The position numbers and the translations under genes are program-made. The notes under the pieces were generated by a model. It was not told the DNA's origin. It saw only the letters and a list, made by a program, of their open reading frames with translations, and ran no database searches. Below are positions 22,862 to 33,754 of a stretch of DNA of 64,000 bases, in pieces (the first letter of the stretch is position 1; each line of letters begins with the position of its first letter). The stretch is from Coturnix japonica (taxonomy: Eukaryota > Chordata > Aves > Galliformes > Phasianidae), in assembly GCF_001577835.2 (NCBI RefSeq), contig NC_029536.1, positions 2,542,001-2,606,000 on the forward strand. The letters are read 5' to 3'.

Positions 22862-25800
22862 AGGAACAGTTGGAACGAGCAGCAATTAAAATGAACATAA
22901 AAGCCAATCAGAGGCAAATACCTGTCTGCCAGTCCTTCCTTGCCAAGCTGGAGCTGGAACCACTCAACGAGGGAAGACAGGAGCGCTGCAGATCAGATGG
23001 GGTTTTATTTTTAACTTCAGTTTTGCCTTCTTTTCTATCTGGGATTTAATAGCACTTATTGCACGTGTGCTCAGGACAGCCTCTTGTTCCCCCATTCCCC
23101 TTTGGCTCTCGGCCTGGGGAGAGGTGCAAAACTGTTTCCCCATAACAAAGCCAAAGCAATTAATAATTGAGAGAGGAATTTGTCAGCACCTGCCTCGCTT
23201 GTTGGTGTCGTGGGAGCAACCTAGATGGCTTTGGCAGCATGCACAGAGCCAGAATAGCATGCCATGCAGCACAGAGCTGGGGATGAGAGCACAACACGGT
23301 ACGGATAAACACTGTGTAGGGATGGATTCTTCCCATGTTGCTCCCAGACACATAACTCAGCCTCGTTCCTGTTGGAATGAATGGCAGAACGTTGCTACAG
23401 GCAATGTTACATCGAGCAGGAGACCCGGAGCTCCCCGCAGAGCATGGAGAGGAAGGTCAGGCTTCCTCCCCCCCCTACCTGCATCCTGCCTGAGGGGCTT
23501 CGTGCTCCCAACACAGCTGTGAGCTGCTGAACGTGCTGTTCCAGAGCAGGGCTGCACCCAGGGGACAAAGCAGCTCCTGGTGCACGAATGGGGGTAGGGA
23601 GATCTCTGCATGAGATGGGAGATTTCTGAAATGCAGCTGAGCCTTCATCTTATTGTGGGATGCAGTAGGAGAAAACAGCACAGAACTTCTGCTGTGCGTG
23701 TCCACCTGCAAAGTGCTGGTGCATGGCCTTCCTCACCCAGGGACAGGTTGGGTGCAGTGATGGGGAAGGGCTGGACTCTCAGCTCCCCTTGCTGGATGCA
23801 AGGAGAAGAAAACCAGCCCACAAGCTCTTCCATGCTGTTTGAAGGCCTTGGGGTTTACCTGTCATTCTGCTCAAGTGCTGCTTGAGCTGAAACATGTTTA
23901 TTAAGAAGGGATGCAAAGTGCAGGGAGAGCCAAGCATTCAGCAGCTGTCACAGCCAGCAGCAAGCTCCATGGGGTGTGCAGCCCGTGGAACAAGCTACAG
24001 AGCACTGTTGCATTTCACTTTCCCCTGAGCTGAAAGAGCAGTGATGGAAGTGATAGAACAAGCCTGGCTGCCTTCAGACCTTACACCAGGCCAAGCAGAG
24101 GGAGGAGGTGCAGCAATACACCTGGAAAATACCCTTCCAGATGGGATCTCAGAATGGGATGTCTCAAGCCCTGGGTAAAGCCGTCCAAGTAGGGGTGCCT
24201 GATTTCCATCAGCCTTTCTTTGGGCCCCCAAGGACTGAAAGCAGCAAAGAAAACACAGAGAAACGAGACAAAAAAAAGCAACAAAACAAGAAAGGAATCG
24301 ACGACTCCAAAACCAAAACACAGCAACAAAAAAACCAACAGAAGAAAAAGGAAAAGAAGGGTGGGGAAATCTCCTCAGCAATGACAACAAGGCTGTTTGA
24401 ACTTCATTGGTGGTACAGCCTCACATTTCCAAGGCTCTTGACACAGGCGTTGGCTCCGGGGCTGACACCATCTGCATCTCTGTTGTGCTGGGACTGCTTC
24501 ATGCCGATGGAAATGGAAAAGGATTCCATAAGAACCACGTCTGAAGCTCCCACCCTCTCCCTGTCCCAGCCCTCACCCAGAGGGGGGGTGGGAGGCCGAA
24601 TGGAGAACTCCAGCCCCATTCTGCTGCTTTCCAGTAGCAGCCAACAGCTGCAATGCTCACCCAGCAGCCCACACCCTGCCTGCAGGGACGTTCAGGATGG
24701 GAAGATCTAACCTGGTTATCAAGGAACACTTCCTAATGAAAACAAACAGCTCAGTGAAGGAAAATTCCATCTCTTCAATGAAGACAGGAAAGATCACTGA
24801 GGTCAATGGCTGCAGGATCCCAGCCGGGCAGGGAAAGCCCCCCAGAGCATCCCTGCATTTTGCTGGACCTCAGTTTAGAGATAAAGCAACATGTGCAGGG
24901 TGAAGAGAGACAACAGGCAGTGTCCAGCTCCCAGCAGTGGCATTCAGCTCCCAGCAGCTGAGCAAGGCAGGCTCTTGTCTCCATCAAAGCAATGTCTGCA
25001 GTCTGCAGCAGTCAGGGTGGGAGCTGCCTCATTGCTGGGGTAACACTGGGAAAATCTGCATTTCGTTGTATTGAGAGCTATTCTGTCATGCCTAGAGCCA
25101 GCAGCTCTGCTCCATAGGCGTGCTAATCATCCGAGAGTCACTGGGGGAGCTGCTGGTGCCTGCCTCTCCTCGGGGGAACATGCAGACAGCATTTCATTCT
25201 CATGTTTGGTTTCCTCTCTACCCCTCCCTTTCCATTCTGGCTGGCCATGCAGCTCACCCAAACCCCCCTCCTGCCACGGCTGCTGCAGCCGCCCTTTCCT
25301 GACACGCTTTGTGGGTGGAAAGCACGTAACTTCACCCTGCCCATGGGGTACCCTGCAGCACACATACTGCAGCCACATCAGCCGTGCTGACAGGACAGCA
25401 TGCAGAGCTCTCAGCATCACCAATGCAGCGCATGAACCAAACCATCAGAGCACCAACCCACCCAAACCCCACATACACCCTTCCCTGGTCCTCCATGAAG
25501 CCTTCCTCCCCTATTACACATGCTCACCCCATCCCTAAGCTCAGACTCCCCCAGCCATCCTTACCTCTTGCTGCTGGCTGCAACTTCACCACTCTCCATC
25601 TTCTATTTCCACAAACACTCTCCCCTGCAGCCTCTCGTACGCTGTCACACGTTGCTTTTCATTCCACACGTCGTTCAGACACCCTTCTCTTCCCCAGGTT
25701 CCTATCAATCAGCCCTGCCATATCTTTCTTACAAACCCTCCTATATGTGCTCACTCAGTCACGTTAATTAACGGCTCTCACTCACTCTTCTCCACCTGCA

Positions 25801-25899
25801 GCCTTGCACAAATCCTTGTGCACTGTTCCTGGGATCCAAACAGCTGGATGAATCCCTCGGCCCTCCTGAAGGCCAGAGGATGGATGTGTGACATCAGCC

Positions 25900-26030
25900 A
25901 GGCTGCCTGGGGAAGCAACACTCACCATCCTTGGAGGCATTCGAGGAACACACTTAGGGGACATGGTGGGGATGCTTTGGATGTGATGCTCCTGGAGGTC
26001 TTCCCCAGCCCTAATGATTGACTGTGTGAT
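25900..26030 (+). mobile_element. CR1 LINE 3' end, diverged
   Basis: Matches the CR1 tail order: CATCCTTGGAGGCATTCGAG, then ACATGGTGGGGATGCTTTGG, GAGGTCTTCCCCAGCC and CTAATGATTGACTGTGTGAT, which resembles the terminal AATGATTCTATGAT repeat. Several substitutions suggest an old copy. Confidence 0.75.
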
Positions 26031-29000
26031 CTCAATGTATTTTTGCTGCCCTCCCAACACCTCTGAGCTCCAGCCAGTGCTGCTGGCTCTGTGGCCAACA
26101 TGCCCCATTCCTGACTGCTCAGAGTGGGACACAGGTTCTCCTGAGCTCTGACCCCCCCACCAGAGGGTAATTTACATTTAACACAGACAAAAGCAGCACC
26201 AACAGCAATAGAACAGAAGAAAAGAGCTGGGTGAGATGCTCTGCGAGCACTGCCAGCATCAGGTAGTGCCGCCCCATCTCACTTTCCATCCACAGCCCCC
26301 AGCATCTCAGTTTCAATGCTGGGCTTTCCCCTACCCCAACCCACCCCATGGAGGACTCCCAACCCTCCAACACGCATCTCGTGCCGCAGAACCCCCCCCT
26401 GCCCTCCCACGCTCCCACCCTCTCCATCTGGTTACGGTTTGCACCGTGACGCGTTTCCTCTCTGCGGTCTGTTTGCTTTTTTTTAAGCCAAACCCTTAGA
26501 GAGAGGGAACGAAACACCCTGTTTGCTTTGGGGATGAACCACCCCCACGCACACACAGTTGTTATGGAAGCTCTGCGTGGTGGGCCGGGGGAAGGTTGGC
26601 TCTTGTTTTTTCTTCTTCCTTTCTCCCCCAGCATAGCGAATAACCAGAGCCCTGATGGCATCTGCTGTAGGTTAGGAAAAGCTTTATGAGGCTGTTGATG
26701 TTGAAAAACATTGTCAGGTGATGATAAGTGCTTTGGGTGGGAGGAAGCACCTTGGTGCCCTCGTACCCAGCCAGCACCGAGCAGTGCCTGCTCTGTGCAC
26801 ACCATGAGCAATGCCATGTGTGCTCAGCCCTTACACCCTGCATCACTTAGCAGGTCTAAAATCAGAGCCTCCCAGCTCCTCATTCATGCAGGTTACTCAC
26901 ACACATGGATCTGAAGGCAGTCCAAGGGATTGCATTCCCAGCCCAGCTTAGTGTGAGCACAGAGCCCACCAGGAAGGGGACCTGAGCCCCCCAGCCCCAG
27001 ACAAACAGAAGCTCTGGGACTCATCATGTCCTGTGCTTTGGCAGCTGATGGCTGCAACAGCCAAACATTCCCACTCAGTTCATGCTGCAAGTCTCTGCTC
27101 TTACCCAGCCCGCTATTTCAAGCAGGAACAACACAGATGCTGTTGGCCTTCATTAAATATGTTTACAGTTTAAGCACTCGTTTACTATCAGCTCTCCTCC
27201 TCCAAGGCTCACCCTGCCTACACCCAGCCCTTATCCTCCCCAGGAGCTCAGATTCCTCCAGGATCCATCCCCACCACAGATGGGTAGAAGCTGCACCCTG
27301 TGCAGGGATGCAGAAGCCCAGCAGCCGTCCCCAGCCCACCCTGTTATTGGCTCCATCGGCTCCATCAGGCATTTCAAACCTCCCTGGGTCACGGCCCCTT
27401 TGCCAAACGTGTGCATGCGCTCGCACAGCCCATTAATCCTCTTTACTCCGGGTTTGATTTAATTTATCATTAGGTTTGGATGAGTAATTTTAGCCCGCGA
27501 CACAATTCAAGGTGATAGATGAGACCTCCAGCAGGTGATGGCTTTGCTTCTCCCCCCCCACAGCTCCCCCTCCTAAGCAAGCAGAGCCTGCAGGAGGAGA
27601 TTCAGTGCTGCTCTGCCACCCAGAGCTGATGAGCACCCAGCTGCCATGCATCATATCTCAAAGCCCAACCACTTGCATGGCTCTCACCCAGCTGAAAGCT
27701 GCTCCATTGTATGGGTGCAGGGACTGCTGTGCCCCATGGCATCCTCTAAATCCAACCTTCCTTGGGGCAGAGTGGGTGTCCCCATTCCTTACCCTGCAGT
27801 GCCCCTCATGGCCACCTTGGGAAGGAGTCACACATAGAGTTACACAAGCAGTGCAGCACACCATGGTGATGCTCAGCTTTGGATTCCCAATTACCAGAAC
27901 CCAAATACATCCCTGCTCATTGAGGAGCCTTAAGATGTGAGGCCTTGATGCATTCATGGACACACATCAGAGGCTGCACAGCTGAGGAATGAAAGATAAC
28001 TGAGCAGCCAAGAATATTGGAAGTCCCTGGGACCTGGACCTGAGTGCCAGTGTTGATACTGCAATGCATAAAGAATGGAGAGAGCAGTTGGGTTGTAGAG
28101 ATCGAAGAAGAGGAGACTGCTCCTAGAAAAGAGCAGGAAATCTATGGGCTGGGGATTGCAGCTCAGGGAGGGAGGAGCATCCCACAGCAGAGCTGGCTGC
28201 AGGCAGAGCTGTGCAGGCTTTGTAAAGGAGAAAGGGTTAATGAGAACGGACGAGAGAACAGCACAAAGAAAATGAGAAGTGACATTGTGGCCAATGGAGC
28301 ATCTCCAGGCGGAGGAAAAGCCCAGAGAACTCAGTGCTTCTATTTTCTGCCCTGCCTGAGGATGAGCTCTGTGCTGAAGCTTCGCCTTTCATCTTCCTCC
28401 CTGCGTATGAACTGAGCTGCGATGCCACAGTGAGGGGTCATCTAAAAGCCTCCAAATGAACCCACGCTTCTGTGACAGTCCCACATGGTATGGATGGAGT
28501 GATGTGGTTAAATCACCATAGGATGGGCTGCCTTCCACCTGCTGCTTTACTGGGGAATTCCTCTGCCTGGCAATGCTCAATGGAGCATCACAGAGAAAGG
28601 CAGCCACCCCCTTAAGGTGTGGGATGCTCAGATACAGTCCATGCCATAAGAGGCTCAAATGGGAAATAAAGAGTGGATAGTAAGAAACATATCTAGCAAT
28701 AAAGACTTGTGAGCCAGAAGGATACAGAACTAAGAAGGTTGTATGCATGGTTATAAGCCTTTAGTCCACTTCAAGTAGGAGGAAAATTAACTGAATGCCT
28801 TTCCATCTCCTTTGCCATGGGGAGAACAAGGGGAGAGGCTCCTATTCAAAAGCCCTTTCCAGAGGTAATCAGAACAGACACCAGCATCTCCATGGGAGAA
28901 GTTATGAGCGGCTTATTGAAGGCCTGCTTAAGGGCAGAACAGCACAGCATCGATAACCCAATGCTGCTAATTCAGCAAGACATCTTTAAGGTGTGCAATT

Positions 29001-31044
29001 CGCTGCTGAACAATGAACTATTTTACAGCTCTCATTAAGCCCTATCAGCTCGAGAACCTCACTTCGGCCCTTTACAAAGTGGTGAATTTGACTCTTGAAT
29101 ACCTACCCAAACTAAAATATATCAGTTAGCTGACAGCACAGGGCAACAGGAGCTCTGAGGAATCAAGCAGGTGCTGGGCCAGGGCTGCAGAGGAGCATCC
29201 CAAAGGTGATGCTAACAGTGCATGCCAGGTACTGGTATGAGTCAGGATGGATTTGTATCCTTTCTCATTCTCTCTCCATAGACAGAACCATCCAGCTGGA
29301 AAGGCAGCAGGACACAGTGTGACTTTCACTTCTCCAACAGCAATGCCACAGCCTGGGGAAAACACACCTCCACCAGCACTGCTGCTGCCTGCCATGCAAG
29401 CAGTTATTCCCCCCCAGGTGCACAACTTGCTCTTGTTAAACCCCATCTCCAACCCATCCAGGCTCCAGGTGCATCCTCACTCCTAAAGAGGACATGGAAA
29501 AGGATGGACAACCACAAGAACAGACTCCAGGGCTGCAGGCTGTGCAGGATAACACAGTGCAGTACTAAAAACCCCAAGAGGAGCACCCCGAGGAGCTCTC
29601 ACCCTGCATCCCTCCATCCCTGATATACCCACACTCTGGATGCAGTGCAGGACTGGTTTCCATGATGATGCTGACAAGGAAGGAGGGCAGGGAAGCCCCT
29701 CACTGCCTGGCTGTGCCTCCCCATCCTCACGGTGATGGATGGCTATTGGTTCTGGCTTCACCCGACACAGAGATCTGTCACCTCATGCCAGGGAGAGGTG
29801 ACAGCAAATCCATCAGCACGGAGCCAGCAGGCACTGGCAGATCACTTTCAAGGCCAACAGGGGCTGGAACCTTCCCTGCCCCCCAACCCACCGACTCCTC
29901 TCCCCCTTCTCCTTTACACAAATCACCATCTGAACAAACCCATTGGCCCCCACAGCACACATCCAGCACTGCAAACCCGCTGTAAAGTTGACTGCCTCAA
30001 CGTCTTAATATCTTAAACGCCGACCCCTCATTGATTGCGTTCAGCCTTTACAATCTTTCATTTACTTATTTATTTGGGTTTTCAACCTCGCCTGCAATTG
30101 CAGCTAATTAAAAAGCTCATTAGTCTGCACCCCGAGCCGGTTCCTTGGGCTTTATGCACTGCACACCACTCCTCCTGTGTGCCTGCTCTCCCTGCTTCCT
30201 ACCTCCCCAGCTTTATGAGGTGTTCCATATTTTCAATGCTATCCCTCCTTCCCCCAGTTATTTTGGGGGTCAGTTTTTAAACCCAAACCCACCTCGGTGC
30301 CAGGCAGAGCATCCCACATCCCACCTGCCAGGCCTGACTCCAAGTTGGGAGTTTGGACCCTCAAGATGGGAAAGTCAGTTTGACTTTCATAGCAAGCCAG
30401 CGATGCTGTGACATATTCCAGCCTTGCCCTTTGAGACTGAGCTCCTCAAAGCACATCAGGCTTTGAAACAAGCACTAAATCTGTTAGACAAGCTGTAAGA
30501 AAGAGGTAAAACCCATTGCAAGCCATCTCATGGGCAGACTTCACCACCCAAGGACTCAGGACATCAGCACAACATTAACAGGGGCCAATGAATGAGGGTA
30601 AGGGGGGGGGAAAAAGAGTTCTGTGCCCCAAAGCATCTCTGCTGGGCATCCTGCACTGAGCGCTGCCAAGGAAGTGAGTCAGGCTGGGGGCTGTGGAGCT
30701 GACAGACCCCCCCAAGCAGTGGCCAGGCCCTGCCTATGGATCAGTTCCTGTTTGTGTCCCAAGTGAATCATTCCCAGCAGCTGTTGCCGTGCCTGCTGCT
30801 CCTCATGTGCTTTCTATTAGCTGAGAAAACAAGCCGGGCTGCAACCCATAGGGGTTCCCTGGTTTGGGGGGGGGCTGGAACAGCTGCTGTGCTGCTCCCC
30901 TTGCACCAAGCAATGCCATCCCCAGGTCACTATGCTATAGGATAAATGCTACGGCTGTGCTTTCCATCCTCAGCCACAAATAACCAGTGGCTGCAGGGGG
31001 GCAAAGGGCCCCTCCTCAGCATCTCCACCCCGCTCCCTGTCCAT
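26031..31044. other. Intergenic, mostly unique sequence
   Basis: No coding exon recognised. Enhancer-like AT-rich stretches occur near 27430-27520 (CATTAATCC, TTTAATTTATCATTAGG), 28970-29110 and 30000-30140 (AATTGCAGCTAATTAAAAAG). Their conservation cannot be judged from the window. Confidence 0.65.
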
Positions 31045-31330
31045 GTCATTAGCTGCAGGATGCCGGGCTAATTGCCGTGCCTTTCAGGCAGTGGAGGTGC
31101 CAAGAATCGAACCTGGATCGAAGCACTGTCCCCAAGGAGCAGAGCAGCACAGCCCTTCCCAGCAGCATCTTCTCCATTTCCTTGGCTTCAAACCCTCTGT
31201 TCTACCCTCTCTCTGCTGCGACTCCAGGCAGAGACTTCTAGGGAAGCCCAGCTGCCTCAGCAGGTCCGAGCTCGTTAATGAGCAATTAGCTCCCAGCCTA
31301 ATTGGGCAGCAGAATGGCTAATGAGCCCGG
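31045..31330. promoter_or_regulatory. Homeodomain-site cluster, candidate enhancer
   Basis: CATTAGCT, CTAATTGC, TTAATGAGCAATTAGC, CTAATTGG and GCTAATGAGC fall within 290 bases, four of them within 60. It partly overlaps a possible MIR scrap. Function is inference. Confidence 0.3.
31085..31135 (+). mobile_element. Possible MIR-type SINE scrap
   Basis: GCAGTGGAGGTGCCAAGAAT followed by CGAACCTGGATCGAAGCACT resembles MIR GTGGCAGAGCCGGGATTCGA / ACCCAGGTC. The reverse strand also shows a tRNA B-box-like GGTTCGATTC. Too short to be sure. Confidence 0.35.
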
Positions 31331-31460
31331 CCACGGCTGTCTGTGCCCTCATTATCCTGTGCTCAGCCAGTGGTAATACTCAACTTCTGTCCCATTTCCG
31401 TCATGTCACCATCGGAGCAGTGCCTGGAAGCTGTGTGTGCTTCCAAGTCTCTCCCCTTAA

Positions 31461-31528
31461 TGTATATATATGTGTGTGTGTATTATATATATATATTATA
31501 TATATATTATATATATATACATACACAC
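31461..31528. repeat. TA/TG compound microsatellite
   Basis: TATATATATG, a TG run, then three TATATATATAT blocks broken by TATTA. Self-complementary and able to extrude. Confidence 0.92.
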
Positions 31529-32110
31529 TCACTGCACTCAGACACCACAGGTGCTGGCTGCTATATCACCCATAGCTGCTCAATGCAGCACTAACAAAAC
31601 ACACCTGGCATCCCCAGCACAGACAAGACTCCACTCCAACCCCAAAGAATTCGCCACCAATAATTAGATATACTGCAAAACACCGCTAATTACAGCAGCC
31701 TGAGCCCTGGATCCTCCTTTAAACAGCCCAAGGCTGCAATCCTTTCCTGAGCATCTGCTGCCACCAAGTGGACAACACAACCTTGGCACATAGAGCATCA
31801 TTTATTGATAGGGCTGAACTGATGGGGAACAACAGAGCAAAGCAGGCTGTGCTTTAAACCCCCCCATAGGACACTCACCTGTTAGCACTGCAGGAGTGGG
31901 GCTGTCCACGGGGGTCCATCGCAGCACAGTGGGGTCGTTGGCTGCCTGAGGGTCACCACCAGGGTTCATAGAGGTGCTGACTCCCCTTTGCAAGCCGGCA
32001 GTGCAGCTATACCCATATAAAGGGGTCTCATGCAGCACTTTAACCCCATCCCGGGGGTCCGCATGGCTGCAGTGCACGGCTCTAGAACATTCCAGACCCT
32101 TCTCAGCGCG

Positions 32111-32126
32111 GCCGCCAGGTGGCGCT
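32111..32126 (+). promoter_or_regulatory. CTCF-like site 1
   Basis: CCGCCAGGTGGCGCT fits 13 of 14 positions of the CTCF core CCASYAGRKGGCRS; the one difference (G for A at position 3) is common in strong sites. Followed by CGCGAGCGCTCAG, shared with site 2. Confidence 0.65.
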
Positions 32127-32161
32127 CGCGAGCGCTCAGGGGAGTGGTAGTTCCAGCCCCT

Positions 32162-32177
32162 GCCGCCAGGTGGCGCT
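32162..32177 (+). promoter_or_regulatory. CTCF-like site 2 (tandem copy)
   Basis: The identical CCGCCAGGTGGCGCT core, 51 bases from site 1 in the same orientation, followed by GGTGAGCGGTTAG. About 25 of 29 bases match across the two copies, indicating a local tandem duplication. Confidence 0.65.
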
Positions 32178-32210
32178 GGTGAGCGGTTAGAGCCTGCTAT
32201 TGCATCCCAG

Positions 32211-32250
32211 CTCTTATCTCTTCGGATATCTTATCTCTTATCGCTTCGGA
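32211..32250 (-). promoter_or_regulatory. Duplicated GATA-site module
   Basis: CTCTTATCTCTTCGGA and CTCTTATCGCTTCGGA lie 24 bases apart. On the minus strand AGATAA occurs at 32214-32219 and 32231-32236 and CGATAA at 32238-32243. It sits right beside the CTCF-like pair. Confidence 0.45.
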
Positions 32251-32547
32251 ACTCACTCTTAGAAAACAAGAGGCCCGAAAAAACTCAGCTCCTTGTGTAT
32301 ATATAACATCCTATCAACCCAACGTGAAGGCTACCCATCCTCATCACTCACCAGTACCTTCCAACACCCTTGTTTCATATGCTAAATGAATGGGAGATGA
32401 TGGCACCTGAGGGAACCATCCTGTTTTTCTGCTCTTCCCCACTTAATGCACTGAGAGCATCTCTCACAACCCTTTGCTTTACCTCCCTGTGCCTGCAATG
32501 CAGCCCCACTGCAGGCAGAAACCTCCCCAGGGTCACAGCAGCCCCAG

Positions 32548-32983
32548 CATCCCTCTATACATCCATCTATACACCCATCTATATGTCCCTCTATACATCC
32601 CTCTATACACCCATCTATACGTCCCTCTATACATCCCTCTATACACCCATCTATATGTCCCTCTATACATCCATCTATACATCCACCTATACACCCCTCT
32701 ATACATCCATCTATACATCCACCTACACACCCCTCTATACATCCATCTATACATCCCCCTATACATCCATCTATACATCCACCTATACACCCCTCTACAC
32801 ATCCATCTATACATCCACCTATACACCCCTCTATACGTCCTTCTATACGTCCCTCTATACATCCACCTATACATCCCTCTATTCATCTCTCTATTCATCC
32901 CTCTATACATCCATCTATACATCCCTCTATATGTCCCTCTATACGTCCCTCTATACGTCCCTTTATACATCCACCCATCCCTT
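32548..32983. repeat. 12-bp minisatellite with 36-bp higher-order units
   Basis: About 36 copies of CATCYMTCTATA-type 12-mers. On the left, triads of CATCCCTCTATA / CACCCATCTATA / CGTCCCTCTATA recur. In the centre, triads of CATCCATCTATA / CATCCACCTATA / CACCCCTCTATA recur about four times. The right end is degenerate. As 12 is a multiple of 3 and the unit lacks stops, frames stay open on both strands ([10 protein letters not shown] and MYRWMYRG types), which is a repeat artefact. Confidence 0.95.
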
Positions 32984-33218
32984 CCAATCAATGTGCTTAT
33001 ACAGCACACAGGAGCTGGATGTGATGCTGCTGCTGCTCCCTGTGCTGTGTTGGAAATGAGATGGGATCCAAGGAGGAGAAAGCAAAGCTAAGGAGGAGGT
33101 GGGATGAGCTTTGTAATACAGGTGGGTGGAAAGAGGCTTCGAGGCTTCACCTCCCCATTGCAATCAACAGACACACTGTGCTGGCAGGCAGAAGCTGGCT
33201 GCTGTAGTGTAGCTTGGT

Positions 33219-33224
33219 TTTATT
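33219..33224 (-). terminator. RERE: Probable RERE polyadenylation signal (AATAAA)
   Basis: A canonical AATAAA on the minus strand inside ACATAAATAAAACC. A CA-rich likely cleavage zone lies about 10-20 bases downstream (near 33200). A GT-rich stretch (CAGTGTGTCTGTTGATTG) follows at about 33160-33180, which fits a downstream element. Confidence 0.65.
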
Positions 33225-33707
33225 TATGTCCACAAGTATTTCAAAAAAATTACAAAATACTCAAATGGAGAGAACACAGAAGTCACGATTTCTGGGTTTC
33301 TACTCTGTTTACACTGTGTTATCCCATGGCAAACTACTCATTATATACATTAAGCTTCAAGATATATAGAAATGTAGCAGTCAGAATGTACACTCTGCTG
33401 TTATTAACGGTGCGGTGAAACGAGCTCAACCATGACGACACACAACAAGAGAGACTTCTCAAAAACACCAAAGCAAAAAAGTGAAAACTTAAAAGCAAAA
33501 ACCTGTCCAAAAAATAAAAGCCAAAAGAGAGAGATTTCTGATAGCAAACCAGAAGCTCTGGGTTGTTGTTTGAACAGGGCAGCCAACACCAGGATGGCTT
33601 CAAAAGCCGCTGTGGGTAAAGCTGTAGTTAATCACAGGTTCTCGAATGGAAGGTTCAGTGCTTTGTTCTAATTTGCTCAAGGATGGGAATTAAATAAACC
33701 CCATTAT

Positions 33708-33754
33708 GGGGGTTTATATATGGGGGTTTATATATGGGGGTTTATATATGGGGG
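33708..33754. repeat. 14-bp tandem repeat with four G5 runs (plus strand)
   Basis: Three copies of GGGGGTTTATATAT plus a terminal G5. The four G5 runs start at 33708, 33722, 33736 and 33750, each separated by nine A/T bases. It lies in the RERE 3' UTR, where the RNA strand carries C5 runs. Confidence 0.92.

Larger units (their letters stand above)
13801..25899. other. Intergenic, mostly unique sequence
   Basis: No coding exon recognised in 12 kb on either strand. It holds the microsatellites listed, an A-rich stretch of about 120 bases (about 24237-24362), and AT-rich candidate regulatory stretches near 15960-16140 and 17640-17980. Confidence 0.65.

Noticed and set aside
24108-24710. 200-residue plus-strand frame with a Lys/Gln-rich middle
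   Set aside because: The Lys/Gln segment is an A-rich stretch; the flanks have no family signature and no supporting splice or start context. A processed-gene poly(A) tail was considered, but no parent gene is recognisable.
28817-29038. 73-residue plus-strand frame near an AT-rich block
   Set aside because: Looks protein-like in composition, but no family resemblance, splice context or paired exon was found.
31090-31110. tRNA B-box-like GGTTCGATTC on the minus strand
   Set aside because: No A box or cloverleaf around it; better explained as a possible MIR remnant.
32370-33091. Frames of 150-230 residues with [10 protein letters not shown] or MYRWMYRG repeats
   Set aside because: Artefact of the 12-bp minisatellite, open in multiple frames on both strands.
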